From: Gammaproteobacteria bacterium
Lineage (GTDB): Bacteria; Pseudomonadota; Gammaproteobacteria; GCA-001735895
Direction of reading: 5' to 3'
DNA: 6,419 nt
Assembly: GCA_029864065.1 (NCBI GenBank)
Contig: JAOTUD010000175.1
Span: 1-6,419, forward strand
Positions 5,580 through 6,419 of the stretch are shown one piece after another; the stretch's first letter is position 1, and the number at the start of each line of letters is the position of its first letter. The position numbers were made by a program, and so were the translations under genes. The notes under the pieces were generated by a model, which worked only from the letters and a program-made list of their open reading frames with translations, had not been told where the DNA came from and did not search any database.

Positions 5580-6419
5580 TTGTTGACAGAGGGTATCGAG
5601 ATAGCGATTCATCCCGCCTTCGGGCGCACCGAAAAAGAGCACTCCAACCGCCAGGACTGGCAGAATATCCGCGCCATGCTGCCCTATATCTGGGAATACC
5701 GGGGACGGGTCGTATTCGCGCTCCTGTGCCTGGTGGTTTCCAAGCTGGCGATGGTCGGGGTGCCGGTAGTGCTCAAGTATATCGTCGATACCCTGGACGC
5801 CGACCAGGAGCAGGCAATCGCGCTGCCGATCCTGCTGCTGGTCGCCTACGGGGTATTGCGTTTTATCAACTCCGGGTTCAACGAACTCAGGGACGCGATT
5901 TTCGCGCGCGTGCGTTTCCACGCGATGAACAGTCTGTCGGTATCGGTGCTGAATCACCTGCACAATCTGTCGTTGCGCTATCATCTGGAGCGCAACACCG
6001 GCGCGATCTCGCGTGACATGGAGCGCGGCGCGCAGAGCATCAGCTCGATCCTGAATTACCTGGTGTTCAACATCGTGCCGACTGCGGCCGAGTTTGCCCT
6101 CGTCGGGATAATCCTGTTCAGCCAGTACGACAGCCTGTTCGCCGGCATCATTTTCTTTACCGTCATGTTCTATATCGGTTTCACGCTGATGGTGACCGAG
6201 TGGCGCATGCACTTCCGCCACGAAATGAACGCGCTCGACTCGACCGCGAACGGGCGCGCGATGGACAGCCTGATGAACTACGAAACGGTCAAGTATTTCA
6301 ACAACGACAAGCATGAAATCACGCGCTACCGCGACACCATGCTGCAGTGGGAGGAGGCCGCGGTCAAGAGCCAGGGTACGATGTCGATGCTGAACTTCGG
6401 CCAGGCCGCGATCATCGCG
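5580..6419 (+). CDS. ATM1/HMT-type ABC exporter, N-terminal transmembrane part (3' partial)
   Basis: The open frame gives 280 residues, the first half of a fused permease-ATPase; the nucleotide-binding domain lies beyond the right edge. After a polar leader comes DWQNIRAMLPYIWEYRGR (26-43), the usual ATM1 elbow helix, then four membrane segments (about 44-68, 79-98, 157-181 and 185-206). The hallmark is TEWRMHFRHEMNALDS (206-221) followed by SLMNYETVKYFNND (230-243), nearly diagnostic of the mitochondrial Atm1/ABCB7 and bacterial NaAtm1 group. Arg209 and Arg213 match the WRxxFR arginines known to contact glutathione in Atm1. Known relatives export glutathione conjugates or sulfur compounds and help with iron-sulfur assembly or heavy-metal tolerance, so a similar role is likely but the substrate is inferred. 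The start is uncertain: TTG 5580 (chosen), TTG 5583, or ATG 5676, which would cut the elbow helix. Confidence 0.92.
   Translation, partial: MLTEGIEIAIHPAFGRTEKEHSNRQDWQNIRAMLPYIWEYRGRVVFALLCLVVSKLAMVGVPVVLKYIVDTLDADQEQAIALPILLLVAYGVLRFINSGFNELRDAIFARVRFHAMNSLSVSVLNHLHNLSLRYHLERNTGAISRDMERGAQSISSILNYLVFNIVPTAAEFALVGIILFSQYDSLFAGIIFFTVMFYIGFTLMVTEWRMHFRHEMNALDSTANGRAMDSLMNYETVKYFNNDKHEITRYRDTMLQWEEAAVKSQGTMSMLNFGQAAIIA

Noticed and set aside
5570..6016. + strand open frame (148 residues) at the start of the ABC gene
   Set aside because: It is in the wrong frame. The neighbouring frame encodes the conserved ATM1 elbow helix and membrane segments and stays open to the window end.
5565..6314. Long - strand open frame (249 residues) opposite the ABC exporter
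   Set aside because: It is rich in His, Gln, Arg and Val with no recognisable motif and is fully antisense to a clear ATM1-type gene. It is a shadow of that gene.

Overview
The window looks like a stretch of chromosome from a Gram-negative proteobacterium, most likely a gammaproteobacterium. This is an inference from an outer-membrane beta-barrel protein with a Sec signal peptide, a PilJ-type sensor kinase and an ATM1-type ABC exporter, in moderately GC-rich DNA with dense coding. I see no insertion sequence, CRISPR array, rRNA, tRNA or phage gene, and no abrupt change in composition. Six genes are supported, two of them cut by the window edges. No gap between genes exceeds about 210 bases.

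Left part (1-1915). A membrane-anchored coiled-coil protein with a possible peptidoglycan-binding-like C-terminus (+ strand, 5' end outside the window) meets a small secreted DUF302 protein (- strand) tail to tail. Only three bases separate the stop codons, and a short perfect hairpin covers the junction. Upstream of the DUF302 gene, on the same strand, is a small outer-membrane beta-barrel protein. Both have good ribosome binding sites and plausible promoters of their own.

Middle (2125-5403, - strand). A stand-alone class I glutamine amidotransferase lies downstream of a 776-residue hybrid sensor histidine kinase. The kinase has a PilJ-type sensor, HisKA and HATPase_c domains, a degenerate receiver and an intact receiver. 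The 207-base gap between them holds a candidate promoter whose -10 box sits in the centre of a perfect inverted repeat, so the amidotransferase is probably transcribed separately from the kinase.

Right part (5580-6419, + strand). The N-terminal half of an ATM1/HMT-type ABC exporter is transcribed divergently from the kinase across a gap of about 176 bases. It appears to use a TTG start and runs off the right edge.

The genes do not form one obvious pathway. Cell-envelope proteins (anchored coiled-coil protein, DUF302 protein, beta-barrel), a membrane sensor kinase and a glutathione-linked exporter suggest envelope and stress housekeeping, but this is only a theme. I did not find a convincing undescribed multi-gene system. 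The most interesting items are the kinase architecture (dead receiver, no Hpt domain, altered sensor motif), the dyad around the amidotransferase promoter, and the membrane-anchored coiled-coil protein of unknown role.
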